Origin: Brachionus plicatilis
Lineage: Eukaryota > Rotifera > Eurotatoria > Ploima > Brachionidae
Direction: 5' to 3'
Assembly (NCBI GenBank): GCA_010279815.1
Contig: QEOQ01000180.1
Span: 1,647,214 to 1,711,213, forward strand
DNA: 64,000 nucleotides
The notes beneath the pieces were generated by a model that did not search any database, had not been told where the DNA came from, and worked only from the letters and a program-made list of their open reading frames with translations. The position numbers were made by a program, and so were the translations under genes. Positions 16,981 to 28,930 of the stretch are shown here, piece after piece. How positions within the stretch are numbered: position 1 is the stretch's first letter; each line of letters opens with the position of its first letter.

Positions 16981-17318
16981 ATTTTTATTTATTTATTTGT
17001 TTTCTGTACCGAGCTAAAGCTCCTTCAGAACAAGTTAAAAAATAAAATAAAAAAATAAAATAAAAATAAAATTAAAGTTAATAAAATGAGATAAAAAAAA
17101 AGAATCAAAATTAAGTAAATAAGCTAAAAAATGAAAGTTGAAAAGACATAAATTGGAATAGATTGTTACATGTGGCACATATTTAAATAGTTCAAGTTTC
17201 AGGAAAAAAAGAAGAAATAGTAAGGTAGCAATTGAACAATGGAGTTGGGTATTCAATACATCTTGATTCGAAACCTTCTCTGTATTCCTAATTTGGTTGA
17301 ACACTTAAAATAGCAAAA
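16981..17318 (-). repeat. tRNA-derived SINE copy A
   Basis: Read on the minus strand, the head carries a B-box-like GGTTTCGAATCAAGA (17273-17259). The body contains a CTATTTCTTC word. The tail reads GAAGGAGCTTTAGCTCGG, then ACAG, ending in (AAAT)n. The same order of elements is found in copy B at 20455-20690, and the tail alone at 25275-25335. The insertion sits inside the TIR element. Confidence 0.55.
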
Positions 17319-17490
17319 AAAAATTAGCACGTTTAAAATAGCAAGATTAAATTAAAATAAAATTATAATAAAATTTTCTTGCTATTTTATTCTTGCTATT
17401 TTAATTGATGAAACAAAACCAAGTTGCTATTTTTTGCTAATTTGATTATGCTAATTTAAATGTGCTATTTTAATCATTGCTATTTTAAGA

Positions 17491-20454
17491 TACTCCCGAT
17501 GATAATGATATTAACAATGAATGTATTGTTTACAGTTTATGAATTTTTCTATTAAAAATTAAATTCCAAATTTAAAATATATCTAGAAGAATACATGATT
17601 TGCATTGAAAAATTTGTCATGTTTAATTTTTGATAAGATCTCACAAATTTTTTAAATTTATATCAATGATGCTCTGTTGTAACTTTATTCGGAATATTTT
17701 TAATATTTTTTTAAAGCTTCATGAGCAATAAAATAATACAATAAAAATTAAAGTTAAAAAAAGAAAGGAAATTATAATAAATAAATACTAGTTGTTTATT
17801 TGCCTTTTTAATTGATCTGATGGCTTACAATTTATCAGATGGACTACAAAGGGAGCTCATTCATATCAAAAGACTTTTCTATCTTGCTGGTTTAGTAGAA
17901 TTTAATTTATTTTAACCTTTAATTTAACGAATTTTGACTTTTGTTATACTATTCTTAGCTTTTTTTTAATGCAAACAGTCTAACTCTAAATTAGCAAAGA
18001 GCTATTTTTTGGTTTTATTTTATAATATTATACTCAAAGGTTTAAGGCAAGCAACTAAATAAAAAAAAAATTTTAAAGGACGTTCTCATTTCAGTATTTA
18101 TATTTTACAGAATGATTAACTTTCCTTTAGATATTTACCTGTTTGATTTTAAAAATTGTCTTAGATTTAAGAGATATCAATAAAAATTTTAAAAAAATGC
18201 TTTGTGATCAACGGCTTAATTGAATATCCGATTGAAAATCTTTTTAAAAAAATCAAAATTTTTTTAATTCATGATTTAATTTAAAATTCTTTAAAGAAAA
18301 CAAGTGAATTGAATTTAAATAAATTAAGTGTTAATCAGTTAAATTGGGAAAGGCACATAAAATACAACTATGAAATTAAAGCCATTTCCTTACTTCTATT
18401 AGAAAATATAAAAGCTAAGATTTTTTTTATTGAAAAGATAAAACTAAATAATCTATATTTGATTCAAATTTTTTTATTGTAATATTATTAAATTGCAAAA
18501 ATAATTTTAATTTTTTTTAAATAAATTTAAAAGATCGCACTTTTCTTATTCTTTTTAAAATCATATTGAATTTTTTTATTAATATTATAAAAAAACACTA
18601 ATTGAATGAGATTTTTTATAAGTAATTTTTAACTTTTCAAAATGAGTAATCTGAAAATTAAACATTTAATAATTTTAAAAATTTCGTTTCGGAAATCTGA
18701 GACCTATAAAGCGACCTTCAATTAAAACCAGGATTTTAAAATGATAAATTAAAATGATAGTTTATCTTAAGTCAAGACTAAACTTAGATTTTAAATTTTT
18801 CAAACAAAGTAAGGACTAAGGCATAAATAAATTAACGTTTCTTTAAAAAATAAATTTTTTTTAAGACATTTATTCCTAATCAATGGACTACGATTCTTTT
18901 TTAAAATTTTTGTTATTTTTTCATTTTCAAAAGTATTCCTTAAAATTGAAGTTTAAATATTGTAGAAAATGGTTCTTTTTCTAATTATCTATATTATTCT
19001 TTATCAAAACTTTTCGTTTAGATCTCCATACTTTTAATTTTATTCAAATTTAATATTAAAACCTTACAGGAAAAGAAACTTAATTTACTCCAATTGCTTT
19101 TTTGAATTTGTGTAAACATTTTTGGCCATGATCCCAATAAGTTTTTCGTTTACTAGATATTTAAAAAAATTAAATGGTATGGTACTAGGTATGTCCCTTT
19201 TTGGGAATCGGGTTTGTTAGATGAGTAGATATGGTCTAAACAAAGCAAATAAACTAAAAAAGTAATTAATTCATTAATTTATTTAGCTTCATAAACTAGA
19301 ATGGTGAAACAATATGAAACAAAATGTTTCACTAAATTTCCAAAATAAAAAATTAATTTAAATTACCCAGTCTTAAATTAATTTAAAGGATCTAGTGATT
19401 TTAACATTTTTTTATGCTTCAAAAAATATCGAATTTTCAAGGACAAATATAGTAAAGATGAAAATAATGATCAACAAAGCTGCCTTAAAGATAAATATTC
19501 AGTTTAAAATGATATTATTCTTTTTATTTTTAGTTAATAGAAAATACATAATAAGCAATTTAAATAAAAGCTTATAAATTTTTAATCAAAACTAACCAAT
19601 TTATTAAAATTGTAAGTCTATGATATTGACACAATGGTTTTTTATATGGTCAGAAATTTATTAGCAATAATTTTGTTATGGTTCTGGTTAAATAACTAGT
19701 TTTGACGTCTAAACAGTACATTAATTTTTTTTAATTTAAAAAATCTAATCAATCATTTCAGCCTTATGTTTGAGAATAAATTTCGAAAGTAATCAAAAAA
19801 AAAATGAAAGTAACAAGTTTCTTTTTTTTGTTTTATAAATATTTTACTAAAATCATTTTTCTCTTTAAAAAAAACAACTTATTTTCAATTTGTTATCAAT
19901 TTAAACTGAATAAAAATCTATAAAAATCCAAAGAAAATTTCGAATTTTTTTTAAATCGGATTATATAAAAATAACATGTGTCTTAATTGTCTAGACTCTA
20001 ATCCCTTATTCCAGTATTTTTTTGAGAGACAAAGATAAAAATGAATCGTAAAAGTGTAGTACAAAAAAGAATACATCCTAAAACTATAGAACATTAAAAA
20101 ACATAAATTCTAAAATTCGAGCACAATAGAACAGTTTCAAGATCTTTTTTGAGTAACTTAATGTTGTGTCAGCTGCAAATATTTTTAATACAAGTCTTTA
20201 AATATTTAAGTATTTGAATAAAAATTGTCAGTCATTAGTTTTGTCAGACTTTCGGATTTTAATATTGTAATATTTTAATCTCTCGGAGCTTTATATGACC
20301 ACTTTCATTATCTAATGTTTGATTTTTATTTAACCAATTTTTTTTGTGAAAATTAATATTAATGAATCAAAAATGTAAAGCAAAAATTAAAATAAAAATC
20401 AATCGAAAAGTATAGCTTGACTTCTTTTATAATTACAGCTAATTAAAAATCCAA
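17491..20454. other. Gene-free AT-rich stretch
   Basis: About 3 kb with no coding frames above low complexity. A 60-codon plus frame at 19395-19577 is Ile/Lys/Asn-rich and has no recognisable motif. I see no RNA genes. Confidence 0.4.
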
Positions 20455-20690
20455 TTAAATTACATTTTTATTTATATGTTTAACTGTGTCCAGTTAAAGA
20501 TCCTTCATATTAAAAACATATCAAAACTGAGAAGAAAATAGTAAAATAAAATAAAATTAAAAAAATTTACACTAAAGAAAAGATTAGGTCGATATGTCTT
20601 GATTCGAACCCGTCTCAATATTTTTCCATCAGTCTGAAAACCAATGTAACAGAATGGCTAAGTCCTGCTCCATCATATCATTGACTCAAT
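20455..20690 (-). repeat. tRNA-derived SINE copy B
   Basis: Minus-strand order: box-A-like TTAGCCATTCTGTTA, then about 45 bases on a good B box GGTTCGAATC, then CATATCGACC, a T-rich body with CTATTTTCTTCTC, and a tail TGAAGGATCTTTAACTGG ending in AAATAAAAAT. It shares head and tail words with copy A. The stem pairing needed for a working tRNA is not convincing, so I call it a SINE rather than a tRNA gene. Confidence 0.55.
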
Positions 20691-23142
20691 TCAAAAAGTC
20701 GAATCAAGAGTTTTAGGAGTTGAAGTTTATTTCAGTCGCTTGATCTATTATGTTGGAAAGAGTATCATATTTTCATAAATAAAAATTTAAATACTAAATT
20801 TCTTAGAGATCTTTTTCAATCAATGGAAACTCTGGTAATGTAAAAGAAAATTTTGCTTAGTTTCATTCAAGATTGATATTGAAAAAAAATAAATTGTTAT
20901 GTTAGATTTGTCAATGGAAATATTTTTATTCTCCAAATTGGTAAACTTTGGAACAAAAATTTAAAAATATTATAAATATTCTGAATAAAGTTACAACAAA
21001 GTATCATTATTGATATAAATAAAAAAAATGAGTGATCTAATCAAAAATCCTTTATTCCTCTTTGAATATAAAAACATAATTGCTATAAAAAACAAATTTC
21101 TTAATATTATTTAAGTAATGTTTTTGACTTTTTTAAAAACTCGACTTAATATCTATAAACAATAATCAGCAACTAGCAATGGTGATAATTATTATTTAAA
21201 AAAAAAAGTAAAAGCTTTTTAGTTTTCTCTAAAAAAATGCCTACTTCTTATTTTATATTCCTTGAAAATAGGAAAGATAATTATTTTTTTATTGTTATTC
21301 ATAACAATCTACTTGATAAAAATTTTTTCTTATCATTTATCCGATTTGTAAGATTTTAGACAAACTGTTCAAAAAAATCTTTTCAATATTACAAGGCTTA
21401 AGAGTTATAGTGAATCTTTCCGGATTATCAAAATAGATTAAAATTTATAAGTTGCATTCTTAAATAATTTATGGGTTTAATTTTCCTAAAATTGAATTGA
21501 TCCTTTATTTTTGAGTAAGAGATATTTTTTGTCATTGTTTTCCATTCATTAGCGGCAAAAAAATTAATCTAATACCAATTTAAAATTTTTTTTTATTTAT
21601 CAAGCATTTGATATATTTTTATTATTTATTTATTTATTTATTTAAAAATATTGTCTAGGTAAAGTCTTGGCCGATTAGAATAGAGTCTTTTCCTTCCTTT
21701 CAGCGACTTGATAGCAGTTTTGAAAAAATATGAAGAAAATTATAATTTTGTTAAGTAAATTGAATTTTTTTAAAAGAATTGAAAGATCTTGTGAATGTTG
21801 ATACAAAGGAAATTTTTAAATAATTAACGCATAATCTAAATAAAAACTAAAAATAAAAGTTTTAATAAACAATTTTATATTTCTTGAATAGATTATTTTT
21901 TAAAAAAGATAAAAAAAAAATAAAAAATAAATATTTTGAAAAAATATTTTGTAGTTAGTTTTTTGAAAGGAAAACTAATCAAACTTTTTAATATTTCTTT
22001 AACGTTTTTGGAAATGGTAAAAAGTGTTTTTGATCAGGTTGAATATAATTTGAAATTTCTTCTTGAATTTGTTGGTAGGTAAGTCGACTAAGAACATAGG
22101 GAATAGAATGTTAGAATTCTTTGAAACAGATGCAATTTGATATTTGGCGGCACAGCAATTTTAAAAAATTTCAACAAGTTTCAAAGCTAATCATTATAAA
22201 AATAATTATTATTAGTCATTATTACATATAAAAAATTATGCAACAAGACTTATTTTATTTTTTTATTAAAACTTTTAAAAGTCATAAATCTAAATAAATT
22301 AAATTTGAAATTTTTTAGAAAATTTTTTGTTTTCTCAAGATTTTAACTTTTTAATTGCTATAATCCATGATATGTGCTTCAATAAAAATAAAACAATCTA
22401 CTTAACCTAAAATTTATAAATTCAAAAAAAGCTGAAAATTGATAAATTGAGTCAAATTTTGTTTATGAACTTTCCTTATAAAGAAAACACGAAAAATTCG
22501 AATTATTGAAAATACGAATTATTCCTGCAAAACCATTTGTTTATTCGTTTTGTTAAATTAATTTTTTTTAAATTCGGAGTCCATTTATTACAATGTTGTA
22601 AACCCTTTTGCAAACTCAATCAAATGTATCAAGTTTACAAATTCAAAAGAGATTGTAGTAATTTATATACAAAATTTATTATTTATTGGCAGCAAAAAAG
22701 GCTTTAGGAAGTGAATTTTGTCAAAATAAGCTTAGTGGAAATTCAAAGCTTGCATTCTTCTAAGTTTATGTCAATAAATCAATACATTTAAGAAAAATTG
22801 AGTAACCATGGAAACGATTTAGTGCCTTAAATTCATGCTCTAGTATATTTCTGTTTTTTTTTTTTAGTTATGAGAACAAATAATTATTAAATAAATTGTA
22901 GGTTTTATCTTAGAATTTTGGCAACAATCATAGCATAAGTTAAATGTTTATTTAATAACAACATATTATTTTATTCCAAGCTGGCACTTGCACAAATATC
23001 TGATAAACCTGAGCAATACCTCTTGCAATCAAAACTAAAAATTCAAATGCTCTTGTAATTAAATTTAATTTTAAATAAAATTTCTTTTAATCAAAAAAAC
23101 TAATTAAAATTCACCGCATTTAAAATTAACAAAAAAAATTTA
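20691..23142. other. Gene-free AT-rich stretch upstream of ankyrin gene
   Basis: No coding frames. A (TTTA)n run at about 21620-21645 ends a sequence resembling a LINE/SINE 3' tail on the minus strand. An acceptor-like TTTAG at 23140-23144, just before the ankyrin start, suggests a 5'-UTR intron whose first exon I cannot place. Confidence 0.35.
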
Positions 23143-23152
23143 GATTAGAAAG

Positions 23153-24961
23153 ATGGCCGAATGTCCAGAGATGTCCACTCAATCAAATGTGGCACCAGAT
23201 CAAATTGGAACAGATGACTGTGAATTCGAAAAGTCTGAAGAATCCAAAATGTGTATTTTGCTTCTAAAAAATGCTTATGGGGAAAAAAAATTCAATCTAG
23301 CCGACGAAATAATAGAAGACATGGTATCGAAATCTTTGGTCAAAGGCCTTACCAAACTTCACACAGCATGTGGCTACGGCCTAGTAGAATTAGTAGAACG
23401 CTATCTAAAAATTGACCGAATGGACCCTAATGCATTGTGTTCTTTCAACGATTTAAACAATATAGCCCCGATTCATTTCTGTGCTGGCATTGGCCCCGAC
23501 CCTCTAACAAACAACAGACACAAGTGCATAGAGGTGCTTGTTCAAAATGGCGCTTTGGTGAACGCCTTGACCACCCGCAACGACTCGGCCTTGCACTGGG
23601 CCACAAAATTAGGCGACTTGGCCACTTGCGAAGCCCTGATCAAATGCGGAGCTGATGTCAACTTAATCAACATTGATAATTGTACATGTGCCCATGGTGC
23701 TGCCTATTACAAAAATATACCAATTCTAGAACTTTTGATTAAAAATAATGTCAATGTTCTAGTAAAAGATGTGAGCGGAAAAAACATTTTGCATCTTTTG
23801 TGTAAAGATAATGACCAAAGTGGCTTACAAATGGAAACAGAGATGGAAAGACAAAATCATGAGGAAAAAAAATTCTTCAAGTTGATCACCATGCTGCTTG
23901 AAGAATACAAGATGGACTGTAACGAAACAGATTTGAGCGCTTGCACACCATTTATGTACGCTTGTGAACAGCAAAATTTGGAATTATTGAAAATTTTATT
24001 AGATCATAAAGCAAATATAAATTTAATAAACAGTGAAGGTGTTACATGCATGGTTTTGGCCATTATCAATTCTTGTCCAAAAGTTGTGGATTTTTTGCTA
24101 AAGAATGGCTTTGACTTGAACACCCGCCACCCAAATTGCTCATATGTGACAGACGCGGCATATTTAAACAGCAAGGAAATACTTTTATTGCTATTAGATG
24201 CGGGATGTAGTGCAGATGAGACCAGGGAAGATGAAAATGGCGTGATTTTGAATCCGTTGTGGGCCGCATGCGAAAGAAGCAATACTCAAATAGTGGAACT
24301 TTTGCTGGAAAGAGGCGCTAACCCGGTTATAAAAGCCGAGTTCAATATGACTGCATTGCACTGTACGGCAATGGCACAATATGAAAATTTACAAATTGCC
24401 AAATTGCTGGTAGATTACCAATGTCCAATAAATTTGAAAAGTTCCCAAGCGGGCGAAACTCCCCTATTCTTGGCATGCAATTCGGGATTTTGCGAAATGG
24501 TTGAGTATTTGGTCAGCCTTGGAGTGGATGTTAACGATTGCTCACCAATGACCCGGACTTGCTTTCAACAGGCTATTTTTCGCAGTCATAAAGACATCAT
24601 TATGCTTTTGCTCAATAAAGGATATGTTTTAACTAATGAGGATAAGAATGATTTAAATTTGCTTTTAATGGACCTTTACCAAGAGAACGATGTAGAAATG
24701 TTAAATTATTTGTTGGACAAAAATTTGACTTCTAAACAGGCAATTTTGGAATGCATCAAAAACGTGCATACATGGAATATGGACGATAGTACTAGTCAAA
24801 CAGACGATGCCTCTTTAGTAGCCACTTTGACTGATTTAAAACTTGACTTTTCTCAGCCAGAAGCGCAAATCTATCCGAAAACAATCGAAGAGTTGAATGC
24901 CTTTCTCGACGCAAAACAAGAATTAGGCTTCGATTCCTCGGATAATGATGAAGTTAAATAA
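23153..24961 (+). CDS. Intronless ankyrin-repeat protein, 602 aa
   Basis: A single 602-codon frame starts at ATG 23153 (MAECPEMSTQ), just after a possible 3' splice site, TTTAG. About twelve ankyrin-type repeats run from about residue 65 to 505, for example DSALHWATKLGDLATCEALI followed by KCGADVNLIN, NMTALHCTAMAQYENLQIAK, and AGETPLFLACNSGFCEMVEY. The remaining 100 residues are acidic and end in SSDNDEVK. No SOCS box, kinase, death domain or membrane segment is visible, so it is probably a cytosolic protein-interaction scaffold. Its GC content is much higher than its surroundings, which supports it as an expressed gene. The partner is unknown. Confidence 0.85.
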   Translation: MAECPEMSTQSNVAPDQIGTDDCEFEKSEESKMCILLLKNAYGEKKFNLADEIIEDMVSKSLVKGLTKLHTACGYGLVELVERYLKIDRMDPNALCSFNDLNNIAPIHFCAGIGPDPLTNNRHKCIEVLVQNGALVNALTTRNDSALHWATKLGDLATCEALIKCGADVNLINIDNCTCAHGAAYYKNIPILELLIKNNVNVLVKDVSGKNILHLLCKDNDQSGLQMETEMERQNHEEKKFFKLITMLLEEYKMDCNETDLSACTPFMYACEQQNLELLKILLDHKANINLINSEGVTCMVLAIINSCPKVVDFLLKNGFDLNTRHPNCSYVTDAAYLNSKEILLLLLDAGCSADETREDENGVILNPLWAACERSNTQIVELLLERGANPVIKAEFNMTALHCTAMAQYENLQIAKLLVDYQCPINLKSSQAGETPLFLACNSGFCEMVEYLVSLGVDVNDCSPMTRTCFQQAIFRSHKDIIMLLLNKGYVLTNEDKNDLNLLLMDLYQENDVEMLNYLLDKNLTSKQAILECIKNVHTWNMDDSTSQTDDASLVATLTDLKLDFSQPEAQIYPKTIEELNAFLDAKQELGFDSSDNDEVK

Positions 24962-25909
24962 AAATTAACTCATTTTAGTAGATCTAGGCAAATAAATTCG
25001 AATAAATTTTCTATATTTAATTTTTTAATAAAATTTTTTAGAAATTCATGTAAAGTTACATTAAATTATTTAAATAACGAATTTTAATTCACTTAGTTTC
25101 TAATTTAATTTTTTTATTGTTAATTTGTCATTAAAAGATCAATGACTGCAGAAATTGAAGCAAGTAGAAGATCTGATAAAGTTCAAAATAAAAAATACAA
25201 TGAAACGATGAAAATTCGATGGTATATTTGTTTTGTTTAAAAATTTTCAATTTTTGCTAATTAATAATAACTTATTTTTTTATTTATACAATTCTGTTTC
25301 GAGCTATTCGGCTGAAGGGACGGATAAAAATTCTTTCAGACAACATGGGAGATATCTCATTAATATTTTTTTGGATAAATTTTCGTGCAATTGTTTTTCT
25401 AGCTAAAAAAGTTAAGATAAAATTAATGAAAAAAAATTGTCAAATCGAAATTTTTAACCAAAAAAATTATCTCGCGTTAACTAAAAAGAAAAATTATTTA
25501 ATCTTAATCAATTAATTTGTATTTGTAAAGAAATTAAATTTTTGAATTCATAAAAAAATTATTATTTATTCAAAGTTGAATTATTTCAACAGAATTCGCT
25601 TTTTAAGCGTCCGAAAAATTAAGTAAAAAAGTTTACTTTTAGAAAGTGTTTTAAAATAATTAAAACTGATTGACCTTCTGGTTTCATTTTATACCAAATT
25701 AATAAGTTAATACAAGGTTAAGAATATTTATTGTTTTTCGAATTTGAAAAAAAAAATTTAATTTCGTCACAAAATATTATTGAGTATTTTTTATCAAGCG
25801 TTTATTAAAAAATCTTATAAATGAAACACTCTCTAATAAGACAAATTTTCAAAATGATTGATCGCTTATAGATTTGATTTTGTTTGCTTAATTTTTGACA
25901 GATTTTCGT
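24962..25909. other. Intergenic region with a SINE tail relic
   Basis: Non-coding apart from two marginal items. One is a 32-codon plus frame at 25141-25240 starting MTAEIEASRR, too short to judge. The other is a minus-strand SINE-type tail at 25275-25335 (TAGCTCGAAACAG then ATAAATAAA), listed separately. Confidence 0.35.
25275..25335 (-). repeat. SINE 3'-tail relic (copy C)
   Basis: On the minus strand CCGAATAGCTCGAAACAG is followed by AATTGTATAAATAAA, resembling the tail of copy A (GAGCTTTAGCTCGGTACAG then AAATAAATAAA). The tRNA-like head is not visible. Confidence 0.35.
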
Positions 25910-26915
25910 TTAGTGGTATTTCAAACTTGTTTCAAAATCGATAGTTGCGACCGATTTTTTTCGTATAAGATTATTTTTACCTTTTTCAACCATTTTACTT
26001 TCCCATTCAGAATAATCTCTTTTGTACTGTTGCATTAACTCGTTTGCTTGGTCAACGAATTTCTGAATACAAATTTTGAATAACCGAATAGTCAAAATTT
26101 AATTTTAGTACCTGTCTATCTTGTTCACTCATTTTTTTCCATTTATCAGCAGCATCCCGCACGAAATCTTTCGAATTAGCTTCGCCTCTGTTCAAAGTTT
26201 CGCAATATAAAAAAAACGCACCACTTGGTCTCTTCGGAGCATTTTGCCTAATTTTTTCCTTTTGAAAATAATAATTAAATTAACTGAATCTATAAAAGTA
26301 CTTTTTTAATTCGTATCTCTTTGATTTGTAAAAAACGTCTAAATTTTTCCTTGGTAATATCATATGTTAAATTTTTGACATCATTCTTATTCAAAGTAGA
26401 CAAAATATTCATTTTTTGTTGAGTTAATTTTTTACGGTTTTTATCAGCAAGATCAATGTATGGCTAAAAAAACATATTTACATATAAAAATTTTAACAAA
26501 AAAAAAAAACTTTTCTATCTTTATCAGACATTGAATTCCATCTTTCGGCAATATCTTTAATTCGTTTTTGTTTTAAGGATTCTAAATTATTAAAACGAAT
26601 AAATTATTTTTTCAGTCACAATGTGATTACTTGATTTAAGTTGTTCCATGACAAAAAATAAATAACCTGATATTCTTTCATGACGCTGGATGTCGATCAT
26701 TTTCCAAACATAATATTTGGGATAGGAAACATTTGTAGAATAATTCAGGAAAATCGGCTTGTATTTTTCTACGTCTTGGCAGCTTGAGATAGTTGTATGA
26801 TTTTTAAAACTGGCTAATGCAAGTTCTTTTGGAAAGAGATTCAATCTTTTTGAAAGGTTAAATTTAATAGATAGTTTTTTGATTTTTTAATACTTATTAA
26901 AGCATCTAAAGCCAT
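25910..26915 (-). CDS. TFAM: Mitochondrial transcription factor A-like, two HMG boxes, 249 aa
   Basis: Six exons join in phase: 26915-26894, 26825-26631, 26581-26511, 26463-26302, 26258-26112 and 26062-25910, giving 249 aa, close to the usual TFAM size. The first residues MALDALIKLALASFKNH fit a mitochondrial targeting helix. HMG box 1 spans ISGYLFFVMEQLKS, KDIAERWNSMSDKDRKPYID and on. A linker follows (ITKEKFRRFLQIKEIRIKKK). HMG box 2 starts APKRPSGAFFLYCETLN and holds AADKWKKMSEQDRQKFVDQA. The tail is basic. TFAM packages mtDNA and starts transcription at mitochondrial promoters. The tiny first exon is the least certain part, and another tandem-HMG protein cannot be fully excluded. Confidence 0.8.
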
Positions 26916-27336
26916 GGCATATTAAGTTTTTGAGCATATTGATACTGGATTAAAAAATTCTATTTAAATTTATGAAATTTTTAATTAATTGTATTTTCTA
27001 AAAATAGTTTTTTTTTTCTAGTATAGCAAAATAAATTTTACTCTTTTTTTAAATCTTTTATTTGATTTCATTCAACATAATTTTCAAGTATGAATGTCTT
27101 ATTTGAAGTAAAAGTTCAGTAATAAGGATCATTCTCTTCTTTTTACAATTTTTTAAATCTATAGAACTTAAAGAAAATTTTACAAGAAAGTTTCGATTGG
27201 AAAATTTTTGTAGAAATTTTCTAATTAATTAAGACTCTTGTGAAATCGGATTATGTTCAAATTAAAATTTCACTTAAGACTAAAGTTTTTCTCGCAGAGA
27301 TTTAAACATTTTCCTAATCAACTTGAATACGAATAA
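26916..27336. other. Intergenic region
   Basis: AT-rich, upstream of the TFAM-like start. No coding or structured element recognised. Confidence 0.35.
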
Positions 27337-28166
27337 ATATTATTATTATTATTATTATTATTTATTTAGTTTAAGGCCGTTGCTCGGCCAATGACAACAC
27401 GCTGTAAAATAAAGCGTGCAGTATTTACATAAAAAGCAAGTCCTAAAAAAGAGAAAAAACAGATAAAAAAATAAGCTCAGAAAAAAAAAAAAAGGAAATT
27501 TCAAAATTTTAGTTTTTCAAAAATTTTCTTTGGAATTGTGCTTCGGTCCTTCGTGTCAAATATTCTTCTCAGTTCTTTTACCTGTTCACCTTCTCTCTCG
27601 CACCTTATTTCATCTTTGATTATATAAATTTTTGCAGCACATGCTTCTTGGATAGTCACACTTGTGCCAAAGTCAAGTATTTCTGTTATCTCAAAAATCT
27701 CGCTCACAATGTCATCCTTGATATCAATATCACCCATATATTTTATAAGTTCACTGGTTAGCCGATTTGAGTCCAGCCTGAGAAAGAAGTCTAATTTGAT
27801 TAGCTTTATTTTGTGTTCGGTCGGCTCAATGTTCATTGCGTGAAACAGTTTCCTCGTCCTACACCTTGTTGAAATGTCCATTATGATTTTGACAATGTTT
27901 CCTTCAAATCGCTTGAATTCATTGATTTCAGTGCGTTTTAAATAGAATGTTTCTATGCCATAGAGTAGAATTGGTCTAATATAAGTTTTATAGAGCTGTC
28001 CTTTCATTGTTGGGTGGATGTGTGCTGTAAAGAGTCCAGTTGATCTTAGTTTGCTAATGGCTTGGTGTACAAGTCGTTTACGTTTAGCTAGGTGTTCTGT
28101 AAGCCGGGCCTCTTCACTGATTTCAACTCCCAAGTATCTCATACTTGAAACCGACTCAAGCTGCAA
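27337..28166 (-). mobile_element. 5'-truncated LINE: ORF2 C-terminus, 3'UTR and (AAT)n tail
   Basis: A minus-strand frame of 221 codons (28166-27501) encodes the C-terminal part of a non-LTR reverse transcriptase: MRYLGVEISEEARLTEHLAK, then LYKTYIRPILLYGIETF, which is the usual thumb-region signature after the catalytic domain. There is no ATG at the 5' end, and a pyrimidine/CAG stretch sits just upstream, so the copy is truncated rather than starting here. About 130 bp of 3'UTR follow, with a hairpin GCCGAGCAACGGC, then AAATAAAT and an (AAT)n tail at 27363-27337. The frame is intact to its stop, so the insertion may be fairly young. The catalytic YADD part is absent. Confidence 0.85.
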
Positions 28167-28930
28167 AAAAAAATAGTTTTATATTTTTACCGATAGACCA
28201 AAAGTATGCAGATTTTTATTTTTAAATTTACGGTAATTTTTAAGGTTCAATTTTAGCCGATACACAAGTATTTAGTCAAATGTTTTTTAAAATTAGCTGA
28301 ATTCATGTTAAAATTTAATATTTACACTTAATAAAAACATGACACACGCTAAAGATGCGTGTTTGGTTTATCTGATCTTTAGCACCGTTTCATATTTAAA
28401 AAACCGATCGTAAGGGCCTATCAATTCAAAGAATTTGGAAACTCAAATTCAAAATTGATTGAAGAAAAAATTTAATCAAAAAATTCGAAATTTTTTTTTC
28501 ATAATTAATAAATTTTAATTTTAAAACTCATAAAATTTCAGGAAATAAAAAAATTTTAAATCTGAAGAAATGACATAAAAATGATTTCTGAGGCCTTTAA
28601 CTACGTATATGATTCTATATGATTGAAGGATACAAAATATTTAATATTTTTTTTTTTTGATTTTTTAATCTTCTTGATAGATATGCCCTATGTTTTTTAT
28701 TAGCGTTATGTTGATTCTAAAAAATTATTTTTTATTTTATTTTTTTCTAGATCTTTGTTCTGAAATAAAATTTCTTAATTATCCAAATAAAAAAGAATAA
28801 AAAAAAATTGTACACGCCAATTTGAAATGGTCTTGATTGAAACAAGATCATTTTTTTTGAAATAGTCTTAATCATTTTTTATAAAAAATATTAAAAAAAA
28901 TTTAAAATTAAGGATTTAGTGAAGCTTTAC

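Larger units (their letters stand above)
16411..17490. mobile_element. Terminal-inverted-repeat DNA element with FLYWCH relic (MULE-like)
   Basis: A perfect 24-base inverted repeat lies at 16451-16474 and 17381-17404, built from the word AAAATAGCAAGAATAAAATA. Further copies of AAAATAGCAA or its complement sit at 16425-16440, 17300-17345 and 17430-17490, so the ends look like sub-repeat-rich TIRs. Between them is a minus-strand FLYWCH zinc-finger relic (about 16920-16560) and a SINE inserted later. FLYWCH domains commonly accompany MULE transposases in animals. The exact ends and target duplication are not resolved. Confidence 0.6.

Noticed and set aside
20590..20665. Possible tRNA gene on the minus strand (GGTTCGAATC box B)
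   Set aside because: Acceptor and anticodon stems do not pair convincingly, and the segment continues into a SINE body and A-rich tail seen again at 16981-17318.
24004..24379. Minus-strand frames inside the ankyrin gene
   Set aside because: Antisense shadows of the intact 602-codon frame.
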